Origin: JACVRW01 sp963808545
Lineage (GTDB): Bacteria; Actinomycetota; Thermoleophilia; Solirubrobacterales; Thermoleophilaceae
Length of the DNA stretch: 64,000 bases
Direction: 5' to 3'
NCBI GenBank assembly: GCA_963808545.1
Contig: CAWEGB010000015.1
Span: 1-64,000, forward strand
Within the stretch, counting starts at the first letter, position 1. The number at the start of each line of letters is the position of its first letter. The notes under the pieces were generated by a model. It saw nothing but the letters and a program-made list of their open reading frames with translations. It made no database searches and was not told the origin of the DNA. The position numbers and the translations under genes were made by a program. Below, piece after piece: positions 26,451 through 35,085 of the stretch.

Positions 26451-26877
26451 GCTGGCCGCCGCGGTGGCGGAGCAGCTCGACATCGGTCCCAGCACCAGCC
26501 TGACCGTGCTGGCGCACGACGAAGACGGGCTGGAGGTCGAAGCGACCTACGCGCCCGGCAGCCCGGCGCCGCCCGCCCATCTGCACCCGGCTCAGGAGGA
26601 GCACTTCGAGGTGCGGTCGGGAGCCGTGCGCACCGTCATCGACGGCCACGAGGAGACCTTCGAACAGGGCAACGCGTTCGACGTCCCGCGGGGCGCCGTG
26701 CACCAGATGTGGAACGACCGCGACGAGCCGGCAGTGGTCACCTGGCGCACCACGCCGGCGTCGCGCACGCTCGACTGGTTCCGCGAACTGGACGCTCTCC
26801 AGCGCGGCAAGGGTCGACCCAATCCGGCCGAGCTGCTCACCGATTACAGCGACGTGTTCCGGCTGGCTGATCAGTAG
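26431..26877 (+). CDS. Cupin-domain protein
   Basis: 148 residues. A cupin barrel with the first motif at PAHLHPAQEEHFEVRSG (metal ligands H50, H52 and E56 or E57, with H58) and the second at FDVPRGAVHQMWND (H91). Cupins include many metal-dependent enzymes and sensors; nothing shows which. Start ATG 26431 is the last in-frame ATG before the domain, but it sits inside the inverted-repeat element, so the first 7 residues may be an addition to an older start. Confidence 0.82.
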   Translation: MTTQGTRLAAAVAEQLDIGPSTSLTVLAHDEDGLEVEATYAPGSPAPPAHLHPAQEEHFEVRSGAVRTVIDGHEETFEQGNAFDVPRGAVHQMWNDRDEPAVVTWRTTPASRTLDWFRELDALQRGKGRPNPAELLTDYSDVFRLADQ

Positions 26878-26914
26878 GCGGCGGTTGCGGCGCCGCCGCG
26901 GGCGTCAGCCCGCG
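26877..26914. terminator. Hairpins between convergent genes
   Basis: GGCGGCG (26877-26883) pairs with CGCCGCC (26891-26897), and CGCGGGC (26897-26903) pairs with GCCCGCG (26908-26914). Both lie between the cupin and the LLM gene, which end toward each other. No T run. Confidence 0.35.
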
Positions 26915-27669
26915 TCGATCGCCGCCTCGACGTCGCGCCGGGCGGGCTGCGATCCGAAGTCGGTCAGGCACCAGGTGGCGCCGGCCGCGATCCAGGGGTC
27001 GCGCTCCGTGCCCGGTGGGGTGTCCACCACGAGCTCGAACGGTCCGTCCGCGCCCGCTGCGGCGCGCCGCTCATGCACGTCCGCCGCCAGCTCCGCCAGC
27101 GCTTCGGGACTGGGCACATCGACCGGGAACAGCGCGTCCCAGCGAGCTGCGCGCGCCAGCGGACGCCGGTTGGGCCATCTCGACGCCACCCATACGGGAA
27201 TCCGCGGCTGCTGAAGCGGCGGCGGCTCGAACTCACCCTCCCAGTACGCGGTCAGCCGCTCGAGACCCTCGTCGAGCAGCCGGGCCCGGGCGCGCGGGTC
27301 CTCTTCCTCGCCGAAGGCCTCCGGGTCGAACTCGCCGGAGCGTGAGCTCCCGAGACCCACGCCGAACACCAGGCGCCCGCCGCTCAGGCGATCGAGCGTG
27401 ACCGTCTCCCGCGCGAGCTGATGCGGCCGGCGGCGAGCCACCGGGGTGACCATCGGGCCAATCAGCACGCGTTCGGTGGCCACGGCGACCGCGGCCAGGG
27501 TGATCCACGGATTGGCCACCCTCCGTACCGGGGCACGGTACTTCAGGTGGTCCCAGACGAAGAAGCCGTCCCAGCCGCGCTCCTCGGCGCGCGCAGCCAG
27601 CTCGGCCACGACCCGCGGTTCGGACAGCTCGTCGAAGGGGGCGACGTAGATGCCGCGGCGCGCGTTCAT
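26905..27669 (-). CDS. LLM-class flavin-dependent oxidoreductase
   Basis: 254 residues with a luciferase-like TIM barrel. RGWDGFFVWDHLKYR, LIGPMVTPVARRRPHQLARE and LDRLSGGRLVFGVGLGS are the family hallmarks. These enzymes use FMN or F420 and reduce or oxygenate varied substrates; the short length and missing insertions suggest an F420-type member, but this is not certain. ATG start. Likely single gene. Confidence 0.88.
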   Translation of the reverse strand: MNARRGIYVAPFDELSEPRVVAELAARAEERGWDGFFVWDHLKYRAPVRRVANPWITLAAVAVATERVLIGPMVTPVARRRPHQLARETVTLDRLSGGRLVFGVGLGSSRSGEFDPEAFGEEEDPRARARLLDEGLERLTAYWEGEFEPPPLQQPRIPVWVASRWPNRRPLARAARWDALFPVDVPSPEALAELAADVHERRAAAGADGPFELVVDTPPGTERDPWIAAGATWCLTDFGSQPARRDVEAAIDAG

Positions 27670-27724
27670 CGCGCGCGACCCTATCGAGGACCTTCGCCCG
27701 GACCGCGGGTCGTGAGAGCGCCGG

Positions 27725-28386
27725 TCAGCCCACGAACTCGATGTCCCCGGGCCGCGCGATCGCCCGGCTCACGTCTCCGCCGATGTCGGCGGCGAACCTG
27801 CGGGCGAGATCGGCGTTGGCCAGGTCGGCCACCAGCAGCAGCCGCCCGTCCTGGGTGACCGAGCCTCCGAACAGCGCCTCGCGGGCGGCCTGGTCGTCGA
27901 GCAGGCCCTGGCGCAGGGCGTCCGCGCTCACACCCGGCACCTCGAGCTCCACTCCGTCCACGCGGCCGGCCGAGGCCGGCAGGTAGTCGAAGGTCAGCAC
28001 CGACTGCTGATCGAAGCGCCGGCGCACTCGCTCGGCGATCGCACCCAGCTCGCCGACGCTTACGTGGTCGACGTCGAAGTCGCGCGAGCGCTCGAACGTC
28101 GTCTGGTTGAGGTCGGAGGAGAAGAAAACGCCGTCGAGCAGCTGCGAGCCGCGTGGCGTTCCCCTCCCTCATGGATGATCCGCGTGACCTTGCGGGCGAA
28201 GCCGTTGAGCTCCTGGTCGAGGCGCGGGTCGGCGGGATCGGTGATCACCGCCGTGTTGTTGGTGGCGAAGATCTCGGCGTCCGGCAGTCCGCCGTACGAG
28301 TGCGCCGAAGCCACCGAGGGCACCAGCGCGAGGGCGCCGGCAAGAAGCCCCGCAACGGCGATTCCCCGGATCTGCCCGCGGAAGGA
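27725..28386 (-). pseudogene. Secreted protein of unknown function, frameshifted
   Basis: The N-terminal part shows a signal peptide (AVAGLLAGALALVPSVASA) and SYGGLPDAEIFATNNTAVITD; after a one-base shift near 28155 the second frame gives LLDGVFFSSDLNQTTFERSR and then an uninterrupted C-terminus with DQQSVLTFDYLP and RPGDIEFVG to TAA/TGA at 27725. About 215 residues. No start codon is visible in the correct frame before the signal peptide, so another error may lie there. Not matched to a known domain. Lies close behind the NUDIX gene on the same strand. Confidence 0.5.
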
Positions 28387-28422
28387 TGAGCGTGTCGCGA
28401 TGTGCAGCGAAGGACACGCCGG

Positions 28423-28890
28423 TTATTCCGCGGCCAGCCGCTCGAGCAGCCGGTCGACGAAGGCCGCCTGCGCCGCCACGAGCTTCGTTCGGGCCGCGTC
28501 CGCGCCGAACCAGCCGGCCCGGTCGACCTCCGGGAACTCCGCGGTCCGGCCCGACCGGGGCGGCCACTCCATCTCGAAGCTGTTGCTGTGAACGGCCTCC
28601 GCGTCGAGGTCGCCCTCGGCCGCCCAGGCCACCACGAGCTTGCCGCTCTTCTGCCTCACCGAGCCGAGCTCGAGCAGCTCGGTGGCTTCGAGGGCCGCCC
28701 CGGTCTCCTCCTCGAACTCGCGCCGCGCGCTCTCGAGCGGATCGTCGCCGTCCTCGTACTCGCCCTTGGGCAGCGACCACACACCCTCGTCGCGCTTGGC
28801 CCAGAAGGGACCGCCGGGATGTACGAGCAGGAACTCGGGCTCGGCGCCCGTTCGGCGGTAGAGGAGAATGCCCGCGCTTCGCCTGGCCAC
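28423..28890 (-). CDS. NUDIX hydrolase
   Basis: 155 residues. The Nudix box is at about 43-65 (GEYEDGDDPLESARREFEEE, then TGAAL), with all catalytic Glu residues. Such enzymes cleave nucleoside diphosphates linked to another group. LVHPGGPFWAKRDEGVWSLP resembles the NTP-pyrophosphohydrolase/DR0079-like branch, so a role in cleaning oxidised or signalling nucleotides is possible. Start GTG 28890, divergent from the hydrolase at 28914 with 23 bp between. Confidence 0.9.
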   Translation of the reverse strand: MARRSAGILLYRRTGAEPEFLLVHPGGPFWAKRDEGVWSLPKGEYEDGDDPLESARREFEEETGAALEATELLELGSVRQKSGKLVVAWAAEGDLDAEAVHSNSFEMEWPPRSGRTAEFPEVDRAGWFGADAARTKLVAAQAAFVDRLLERLAAE

Positions 28891-28913
28891 GGCCGTGGAA
28901 CATAATCGTCGGC

Positions 28914-29750
28914 GTGAGCACGAAGGCCATCGAATCCGGTGACGCGACGCTCTGCACCGAGAGCTTCGGGCGAGCCGGGGACCCTGTCCTGCTGTTGATC
29001 ATGGGCCAGATGGCCTCGATGCTCTGGTGGCCGGACGGGCTCTGCGAGCGCCTGGCGGCTGCGGGGCGGCTGGTGATCCGCTACGACCACCGCGACACGG
29101 GACGCTCGACGAGCTACCCGCCGGGACAGCCCGGCTATACGTCCGGCGATCTGACGGCGGATGCCGTCGCCGTGCTGGACGGGCACGACGCCGAGCGCGC
29201 ACACGTCGCCGGCATGTCGATGGGAGGGATGATCGCCCAGCAGCTGGCGGTGGCTCATCCCGACCGGGTCGAGCGCCTGACCCTCATCAGCACCACGGCG
29301 CTCGGGAATTCGGACGGTGAGCTGCCCGGCCCGGACGCCGCCTACCTCGAGCACGCCGAGGCGGCCGAGGGGCTCGACTGGTCGGACACCGAGGCTCTGG
29401 CCGCCTTCATCGTGAGCGACGCCCGGGCGCTCGCGGGCACGCGGCATCCGTTCGACGAGGCCGCCACCCGCGATTTCGTCCGCAGAGATCTCGCCCGCAC
29501 CACCAACCCGGCCAGCCTCGTCAACCACACGCTGCTCGGCGGGGACGAGGATCCGGCGACGGCAGCCGCCAGCCAGATCGAGGCGCCGCTGACGGTGATC
29601 CACGGGACGGCCGATCCGCTCTTTCCCCCAGCTCACGGTGAGGCCCTGGCCGCCGCCGTGCACGGTGCCGACCTCGTCCTGCTCGAAGGAGGCGGCCACG
29701 AGCTGCACGAGGGCGACTGGGACGAGATTGTCGCGGCGATAGTGCGCTGA
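28914..29750 (+). CDS. Alpha/beta hydrolase (methylesterase-like)
   Basis: 278 residues. Nucleophile S102 in GMSMGG, acid D234 in HGTADPLFP and H262 in EGGGHEL complete the triad. The N-terminal block LLIMGQMASMLWWPDGLCER and YDHRDTGRS match the RdmC/aclacinomycin methylesterase-like group. Substrate unknown. GTG start 28914; the next gene is convergent after 12 bp. Confidence 0.88.
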   Translation: MSTKAIESGDATLCTESFGRAGDPVLLLIMGQMASMLWWPDGLCERLAAAGRLVIRYDHRDTGRSTSYPPGQPGYTSGDLTADAVAVLDGHDAERAHVAGMSMGGMIAQQLAVAHPDRVERLTLISTTALGNSDGELPGPDAAYLEHAEAAEGLDWSDTEALAAFIVSDARALAGTRHPFDEAATRDFVRRDLARTTNPASLVNHTLLGGDEDPATAAASQIEAPLTVIHGTADPLFPPAHGEALAAAVHGADLVLLEGGGHELHEGDWDEIVAAIVR

Positions 29751-29762
29751 CGCGCCCGCAAC

Positions 29763-30785
29763 TCAGTGCAGGTCGGCGGCGGACAGGTGGTCGAGCAGGC
29801 CGACCGCGCGGGGCGGCGCCCCGTCGTCCAGGACCACGGCGCCGCCGGGCCAGTACGGGTGCGGCGGCGTGGCGCGGTGGAGCAGCAGCGGCTCGTAGAC
29901 CCAACAGCCGCTGTTCACGATCCGCGGGCGCCCCGCCGGGCTCTGCCAGTCGGCCGGCCGGTCTCCTTCCAGCGGCCCGGTGCGGTGAACGTGACCGAAC
30001 AACACCCAGTCGGCGTCCACACCCAGCCGGTGCACCACTCGCGCCAGGGCCGGGATGCTGGCCCTGCGCATCTGCGTGCCGAGCAGCCGGGCGGTGAGCG
30101 GAGCGGCGCGCCGGCTCAGCAGGGCCTGGGGCCCCGGCATCGTGGCCGCTCGCAGGACCTCGGCCAGGTCGTCCACGAGCGCCGCCAGCGGCCGGGGCAG
30201 CCAGCGCGTGAGAAACGCCTCGAAGCGGGTGAGCGAAGGCCCCCCGGCCTGCTCGTAGTCAGCCGGCAGCGCGCCGTCGCTCGGCAGCCGGCCCAGCAGC
30301 CCGCGAGCGATGCCGAACGCGGACTCGGGCAGGAGGTGCCGGTCGAGATAGTGGCCGTGCGTGGCCCATACGCCGTCGGCGAGCCAGACGCCCGGGTAGC
30401 GAACGCTCACCCGGGCGGGGCCGAGCCAGTCCGTGACCTGCGCCAGCAGCGGGGTCGCGTCGTGCGGGACAGGAGCGTCCACGTCGCGCGGGGCGCCGTG
30501 GCTGCGCAGCCACGACCGCACGAGCGCGACGTCGTGGTTGCCCGGCACGACGACCAGCTCACGGTCCCGGCCGACCGCGGCGCCGATCGCGCGCAGCACG
30601 GGCTCGGCGGCGGGCATGGCGTGATCGGCCCGGGCCTCGAGGAGCTCGACCACATCGCCCAGCAACACGAGCCGGTCGACGTCGCCCAGGCCGTCGAAGA
30701 GCGCATCGAGCACATGCGGGCGGCGCAGCACGTCGCGGCCGAGACGTGACCCCAGATGGAGATCGGAGATCACGAGAGTGCGCAC
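29763..30785 (-). CDS. Calcineurin-type metallophosphoesterase
   Basis: 340 residues. Metal-binding motifs in order: DLH (D8, H10), GD (D44), GNHD (N83, H84, D85), HGH (H143, H145) and GHVH near residue 265. All dinuclear-site residues are kept, so it should be an active phosphoesterase; possible substrates include UDP-sugars, lipids or cyclic nucleotides. About 120 residues between HGH and GHVH form a helical insert (LTRWLPRPLAALVDDLAEVL). GTG start. Confidence 0.88.
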   Translation of the reverse strand: MRTLVISDLHLGSRLGRDVLRRPHVLDALFDGLGDVDRLVLLGDVVELLEARADHAMPAAEPVLRAIGAAVGRDRELVVVPGNHDVALVRSWLRSHGAPRDVDAPVPHDATPLLAQVTDWLGPARVSVRYPGVWLADGVWATHGHYLDRHLLPESAFGIARGLLGRLPSDGALPADYEQAGGPSLTRFEAFLTRWLPRPLAALVDDLAEVLRAATMPGPQALLSRRAAPLTARLLGTQMRRASIPALARVVHRLGVDADWVLFGHVHRTGPLEGDRPADWQSPAGRPRIVNSGCWVYEPLLLHRATPPHPYWPGGAVVLDDGAPPRAVGLLDHLSAADLH

Positions 30786-30807
30786 GGCGAGACCCTAGTC
30801 TCCAGCC

Positions 30808-30925
30808 ATGCAACTGATCGGCGCCCGGCCTGGCGGTCAACGACACCGAAGCGTTCCGCGACGGCAGCATGGGCGCCGCGGTGGGCTCGCTCGACCGCTG
30901 GTGGAGCGCCAGACAGGCGGCTTGA
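30808..30925 (+). other. Possible short ORF with one frameshift
   Basis: From ATG 30808 the frame reads MQLIGARP; deleting one C near 30829 gives LAVNDTEAFRDGSMGAAVGS, LDRWWSARQAA and a stop at 30923, followed closely by a strong hairpin. This would be a 38-residue peptide or the remnant of a longer gene. Not recognised. Coding status is doubtful. Confidence 0.25.
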
Positions 30926-30937
30926 GCGCCCGCTGAG

Positions 30938-30962
30938 GAGGCTCGACAGCGTGTCGAGCCTC
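30938..30962. terminator. Hairpin terminator-like
   Basis: GAGGCTCGACA (30938-30948), loop GCG, TGTCGAGCCTC (30952-30962): an 11-bp perfect stem. It lies 13 bp after the short frame ending at 30925 and before the S51 peptidase gene, so it may end a message entering from the left. No T run. Confidence 0.45.
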
Positions 30963-31021
30963 GTTCGACGGCTGTCCAGGATTCGTTGACCGGCCGGGCG
31001 GGGCGCCCTTACCCTCTGCTG

Positions 31022-31786
31022 GTGGAGAGGGATCTGCGTCAGATAGTCGCGTTCGGTGGCGGCGGCTTCTCCATGGAGCCGGGCAACACCTTGCTCGACG
31101 ACTACGTGCTGGGCATCACCGGCAGCGAACGGCCCAAGGTCTGCTTCCTGCCCACCGCGAGCGGTGACGCCGATCACTACATCGTGCGCTTCTACCGCGC
31201 CTTCTCGCCCGAGGTGTCCGAGCCCTCGCACCTCTCGCTGTTCAGGCGTGAGCGCACGGTGGGCGACGTGCGCGAGCACCTGCTGTCGCGCGACCTGATC
31301 TACGTCGGCGGCGGCAGCGTCATCAGCCTGCTCGGCACCTGGCAGGCCCACGGGATCGACACCATCCTGCGCGAGGCCTGGGAACGCGGTGTGGTCCTGT
31401 GCGGCCTGAGCGCGGGCTCGCTGTGCTGGTTCGCAGAATCGATCACCGCCTTTCACGGCCCGCCCACCCGCGTCAGCGGGCTCGGGCTGTTGCCCTGGAG
31501 CAACTGCGTCCACTTCGACGCCGAGCCGGAGCGCTGCTCGGCCTATCGACAGATGCTGGCCGACGGGATGCCCGCCGGCTACGCCGCGGAGGACGGCTCG
31601 GCCCTCCACTTCGAGGGAGAGCGCCTGGCGCGGGTGGTCGCGTCGCGTCCCGAGGCCCGGGCCCACTCGATGCGCTGGACCGGCAAGCGCGTGAGCCGGC
31701 GGCCGCTGCGGGCCACCTATCTGGGCTCAGCGCCGGAGCCCGCCGTGCCGGCACGATCGGGCCGGTTGTCGGTCGTGGCGGCCTGA
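31022..31786 (+). CDS. Peptidase E-like (S51) protein, copy 1
   Basis: About 254 residues. The S51 fold of dipeptidase E and cyanophycinase: IYVGGGSVISLL (95-104), nucleophile S130 in GLSAGS, and H164 in CVHFDAEPER as the likely triad His. Length is closer to PepE (about 230 aa) than to cyanophycinase. Start GTG 31022. Followed after 7 bp by a second copy, so the two come from a tandem duplication and probably share a message. Cleaves Asp-X or a related bond if active; actual substrate unknown. Confidence 0.85.
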   Translation: MERDLRQIVAFGGGGFSMEPGNTLLDDYVLGITGSERPKVCFLPTASGDADHYIVRFYRAFSPEVSEPSHLSLFRRERTVGDVREHLLSRDLIYVGGGSVISLLGTWQAHGIDTILREAWERGVVLCGLSAGSLCWFAESITAFHGPPTRVSGLGLLPWSNCVHFDAEPERCSAYRQMLADGMPAGYAAEDGSALHFEGERLARVVASRPEARAHSMRWTGKRVSRRPLRATYLGSAPEPAVPARSGRLSVVAA

Positions 31787-31793
31787 GCCGTTG

Positions 31794-32621
31794 GTGGCCA
31801 GCGACCCGTCCGATCCTCGCCGCATCGTCGCCATGGGCGGGGGTGGCTTCTCCGTCCCGCCCGGCGATCCATCGCTCGACCGCTTCGTGCTGTCGGCGGC
31901 CCGCACTCCCCACCCGCGCATCTGCCTGTTGCCGACCGCCGGCGGTGACGCCGAGGAGCAGATCCGGCGCTTCTATGCCGCGTTCCGGCATCTGCCCTGC
32001 GAGCCCACGCACGTGTCGCTGTTCCGGCTCGGCACACAGCGGATCGACCTGCGCGAGGCGCTGCTCGGCCAGGACGTGCTGTACGTCGGCGGCGGCAGCC
32101 TGCTGAACCTGCTGGCGGTCTGGCGCGCCCATGGCGCCGACGTCATCCTGCGCGAGGCCTGGGAGCAGGGCGTGGTCCTGTGTGGCATCAGCGCAGGATC
32201 CATGTGCTGGTTCGAGGCCGGGCTCACCACCTCCTTCGGCGCCCCGCGCCCGGTACGCGCACTCGGCCTGCTGCCGGGCAGCAACTCGGTTCATCACGAC
32301 AGCGAGCCCGAGCGCCGGCCGTGCTACCACGAGACGATCCGCACCGAGGCGGTACCGCCGGGCTACGCCGTGGACGACGGCGCGGGACTGCTGTTCGCCG
32401 GCCGCGACCTGCTCGAGGCGGTAAGCGCCCGTCCCGGCGCCCGCGCCTACTGGGTGGAGGAGTTGGGAGGACAGGCGGTGGAGCGACCGCTCGACATGAC
32501 CGACCTGCCCGGGCGGGACGAGCTCGAGCCGGCGACTCCGCTGTCGATCGCCGAGCTGCGCGAGGCGCGCGCCCAGCGGCTCGAGCGCGGCGGCGGCAGC
32601 CGCCGGCGCGGCCGTCGCTGA
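31794..32621 (+). CDS. Peptidase E-like (S51) protein, copy 2
   Basis: About 275 residues. Same layout as the preceding protein: MGGGGFSVPPGDPSLDRF, VLYVGGGSLLNLL, nucleophile S133 in GISAGSMCWF, and VHHDSEPERR where the His lies. The C-terminal extension is Arg-rich (RLERGGGSRRRGRR). The copies differ at many positions, so the duplication is old. Either GTG 31794 or TTG 31791 may be the start. A hairpin follows at 32638. Confidence 0.85.
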   Translation: MASDPSDPRRIVAMGGGGFSVPPGDPSLDRFVLSAARTPHPRICLLPTAGGDAEEQIRRFYAAFRHLPCEPTHVSLFRLGTQRIDLREALLGQDVLYVGGGSLLNLLAVWRAHGADVILREAWEQGVVLCGISAGSMCWFEAGLTTSFGAPRPVRALGLLPGSNSVHHDSEPERRPCYHETIRTEAVPPGYAVDDGAGLLFAGRDLLEAVSARPGARAYWVEELGGQAVERPLDMTDLPGRDELEPATPLSIAELREARAQRLERGGGSRRRGRR

Positions 32622-32637
32622 AGCGCGCTCCAACGCA

Positions 32638-32661
32638 AAGCGGCGCCTCACGGCGCCGCTT
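32638..32661 (+). terminator. Intrinsic terminator-like hairpin
   Basis: AAGCGGCGCC (32638-32647), loop TCAC, GGCGCCGCTT (32652-32661): a 10-bp perfect stem 17 bp after the stop of the second S51 gene. The next gene is on the opposite strand, so the hairpin would end both messages. The 3' side has no long T run. Confidence 0.55.
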
Positions 32662-32702
32662 CACGAGGGGGAGGGTTGGAGCCCCTTGGGTAAGCCCTTG
32701 CG

Positions 32703-33011
32703 CTACGCCCGGGCGTGATGCAGGCGCCCGCGAAGGAGCGCGCGCAGGCGCCCCGAGGTCTGCGAGGCGCCGGCCTGGGCCGCCGCGATCTGCGAGCGAC
32801 GCAGCTCGAGCAGGTCCACGAGCCCGGCAGTGGGCTTGAACGGGTCGGCGATCGGACCGCCGCTGCCGAGCGGCAGGGCCGCAAGCATCAGCGAGTCGAC
32901 CTCCGCCACCAACGCCGGACCGCGAGGCGGCCTCCCGCTGTCGAGCTCGGCCAGACGATCGAGCGCGGCCTGATCGGCTGGAGTACTGCGGCGGACGGTT
33001 ACGTTGTTCAT
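32703..33011 (-). CDS. Small protein with GNAT-like N-terminal strand
   Basis: 102 residues. The N-terminus VTVRRSTPADQAALDRLAEL looks like the first strand and helix of a GNAT acetyltransferase, then GPALVAEVDSLMLAALPLGS and PIADPFKPTAGLVDLLELRR; the acetyl-CoA motif is missing. It resembles a recurrent Solirubrobacterales small protein, probably a reduced GNAT relative without activity. Divergent from the MocR gene with a 60-bp shared region. Confidence 0.6.
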   Translation of the reverse strand: MNNVTVRRSTPADQAALDRLAELDSGRPPRGPALVAEVDSLMLAALPLGSGGPIADPFKPTAGLVDLLELRRSQIAAAQAGASQTSGRLRALLRGRLHHARA

Positions 33012-33034
33012 GAGGCTCCCCTGGGTTGGTGTGT

Positions 33035-33074
33035 ATGACCGTGTAGTGCTAGCGTACGTACTACAAGTGCCATG
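33035..33074 (+). promoter_or_regulatory. MocR promoter with inverted-repeat operator
   Basis: TGTAGT (33042-33047) and ACTACA (33060-33065) form an inverted repeat with a 12-base spacer. ATGACC (33035-33040), an 18-base gap and TACTAC (33059-33064) could be -35 and -10, 7 bases before ATG 33072, which fits a leaderless start. The repeat overlaps the spacer and -10, as expected for self-repression by the GntR/MocR protein. It also lies upstream of the divergent small gene. Confidence 0.4.
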
Positions 33075-34577
33075 ACAAGGTCGTACAAAATAGACTTGTC
33101 TGGTCTCGACCGCAACGCCGAGACCTCTCTGACCCAGCAGCTGGTCGATCTCTTCACCCACGCCATCGATTCGGGGCAGCTGGAACCCGGCGAGAAGCTG
33201 CCGCCCACGCGCGAGCTCGCCACCGAGGTGGGTGTGAACCACCTGACCGCCGCGCGGGTGTATCGCCGGCTGGCGGAGCTGGGCTACGTGAGCGCGAGCG
33301 TCGGCCGAGGGACCTTCGTTCGCTCCCTGGCTCCCGCGGGGAGCGAGGAGCACGGGGACGACTGGCAGGTCTACGCCCTGCCGGACGAGGAGATCTCGTA
33401 CTCCGAGCGGGTCATGGCCGAGACCTTCGCGAGCGCCGGCGATCCCGGCCTGATCTCCCTGGCGGTCGGCTGGCCCTCGCCTCAGCTCTACCCCACCGAG
33501 CAGCTCGCGAGCATCACCGCCGACATCTTCGCCGAGGAGGGCGGAGCCGCGCTGTCATACCTGTCCGCCGAGGGTCTCTACGAGCTGCGCGAGCAGCTGG
33601 CCCTGCGAGGCCGCAAGGCCGGCTTCGCTGACGACCCCGAGGAGATCGTGGTGACCTCCGGCGCCAAGCAGGCGCTCAGCCTCGCCGCGCGCGCGACCCT
33701 GGAGGAGGGCGACGTCGCCCTGATCGAGTCACCCACCTTCGTCGGCATGCTCGACTCCTTGCATCAGACGGGCGCTCGGGTGATCGGCGTCCCAGTCGAC
33801 GAGCAGGGCCTCGACGTGGACCTTCTCGAGCGGCTGCTGGCGCGCCACGAGGTCAAGCTGGTGGCGCTGCAGACCGCCTGCCAGAACCCCACCGGGCGCA
33901 ACCTCTCCGAGGAACGTCGCCGGCGGCTGGCCGAGCTAGCGATCGAGCGCAACTTCTTCGTCCTCGAGGACCGGGTGTATGCGGACTCGAGCTTCGAGGG
34001 GGAGCCGCCACGACCGTTGCGCGAGCTCGCGCCGGCCCACGTGATCTACGTGAACTCGCTGTCGAAGAGCGTGGGCGGCGGGCTGCGCGCCGGCTGGGTT
34101 GCCGCCCGCGGGCCGGTGCGCGAGCGGATCGCCATGCTCAAGCTGGAGAACGACTTCCACAGCCCCACGTTGATTCAGCACATGGCGGCCCGCTGGCTGG
34201 CCGGCGGCGCCCACGACCGGCACGTGACCAACACCCTGCCCTTCTACCGCGAGCGCCGCGACGCGCTGCTGGCAGCCCTCGAACGCCACATGCCGGGTGA
34301 GTATCGCGTGGACGTCCCCAGCGGCGGCCATCACCTGTGGGTGACCCTCAACCGCTCGCTCGACGAACGCGCTCTCTACTCGGAGGCGGCCCGCCTGGGC
34401 GTGACCTTCACCCCGGGCGACGCCGTCACGGCGGAGCGCCGCTCGGCCGCCTCCCTGCGCCTCTCGTACTCGCTGCTCGAGCCACCGGAGCTCGACGAGG
34501 GCGCGCGCCGGCTGGCTCGTGCTGTTCGCGAGGTGCGTCGCCGCAGCCGGACCGCGGTGGCCGCCCCGATGTCGTAG
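33072..34577 (+). CDS. MocR-type regulator (GntR HTH plus aminotransferase)
   Basis: 501 residues. GntR winged helix at about 15-85 (LPPTRELATEVGVNHLTAAR, RVYRRLAELGYV), then a fold-type I aminotransferase domain with D300 (VLEDRVYAD) and the PLP lysine K332 in NSLSKSVGGGLRAG; TACQNPTGRNLS is the usual substrate loop. Proteins of this kind use PLP as a sensor, often controlling vitamin B6 or amino-acid genes. Target unknown; the operator-like repeat before its start suggests autoregulation. Confidence 0.92.
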   Translation: MTRSYKIDLSGLDRNAETSLTQQLVDLFTHAIDSGQLEPGEKLPPTRELATEVGVNHLTAARVYRRLAELGYVSASVGRGTFVRSLAPAGSEEHGDDWQVYALPDEEISYSERVMAETFASAGDPGLISLAVGWPSPQLYPTEQLASITADIFAEEGGAALSYLSAEGLYELREQLALRGRKAGFADDPEEIVVTSGAKQALSLAARATLEEGDVALIESPTFVGMLDSLHQTGARVIGVPVDEQGLDVDLLERLLARHEVKLVALQTACQNPTGRNLSEERRRRLAELAIERNFFVLEDRVYADSSFEGEPPRPLRELAPAHVIYVNSLSKSVGGGLRAGWVAARGPVRERIAMLKLENDFHSPTLIQHMAARWLAGGAHDRHVTNTLPFYRERRDALLAALERHMPGEYRVDVPSGGHHLWVTLNRSLDERALYSEAARLGVTFTPGDAVTAERRSAASLRLSYSLLEPPELDEGARRLARAVREVRRRSRTAVAAPMS

Positions 34578-34581
34578 ACGG

Positions 34582-35061
34582 CTAGAGCCTCTCCCAGAGG
34601 CCGCCGAGCAGCCGCAGCTCGTCGCGCGAGTATCGCCCGAGGAACAGCTTGCGCACGCCCTCCAGATGGGTACGACGGGCCTCGTCGAACTGGCGGCGGC
34701 CGGCGGGGGTGATCTCGGCGAAATAGCCACGCGCGTCGTCCTCGCACTGGACGCGCTCGAGGAAGCCCGCGCGCTCCAGCCGGTCGACCAGGCGTGTGAG
34801 GCCGCTGCGGCTGAGCAGCACGGAGTCGGCCAGCTCGGACATGCGCATGCGGCCGTCGGGAGCGTCGGCCAGGTAGAGCAGTACCTCGTAGGAGGTGAGC
34901 GGAAGCGCATGGGCCCGGGTGAGCTCGGCGTCGAGGGCCTTGGTCAACTCGGCGTGCACCCGCAGCATCCCTCTCCAGGCGGCGAGCTCCTCGTCGTCGA
35001 GCAGCTCGACCGGGGGTGGCGGGGAGGCGGGGCCGCGGGGTCTGTCGCTCGTCGCGCTCAT
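34582..35061 (-). CDS. MarR-family regulator
   Basis: 159 residues. Winged helix with RMRMSELADSVLLSRSGLTR, LVDRLERAGFLERVQCEDDA and RGYFAEITPAG, all typical of MarR. Cys in the wing (QCEDDA) could sense oxidants, but this is only a suggestion. Convergent with the MocR gene (4 bp apart) and divergent from the esterase at 35127, with the repeat GTTG-N6-CAAC between. Confidence 0.9.
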   Translation of the reverse strand: MSATSDRPRGPASPPPPVELLDDEELAAWRGMLRVHAELTKALDAELTRAHALPLTSYEVLLYLADAPDGRMRMSELADSVLLSRSGLTRLVDRLERAGFLERVQCEDDARGYFAEITPAGRRQFDEARRTHLEGVRKLFLGRYSRDELRLLGGLWERL

Positions 35062-35085
35062 CGTGGTGGGCCTGACGCTAGAGTA

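Noticed and set aside
33012..33353. Longer start for the small GNAT-like gene
   Set aside because: The extension is antisense to the MocR gene; ATG 33011 follows an intergenic gap and starts the recognised sequence.
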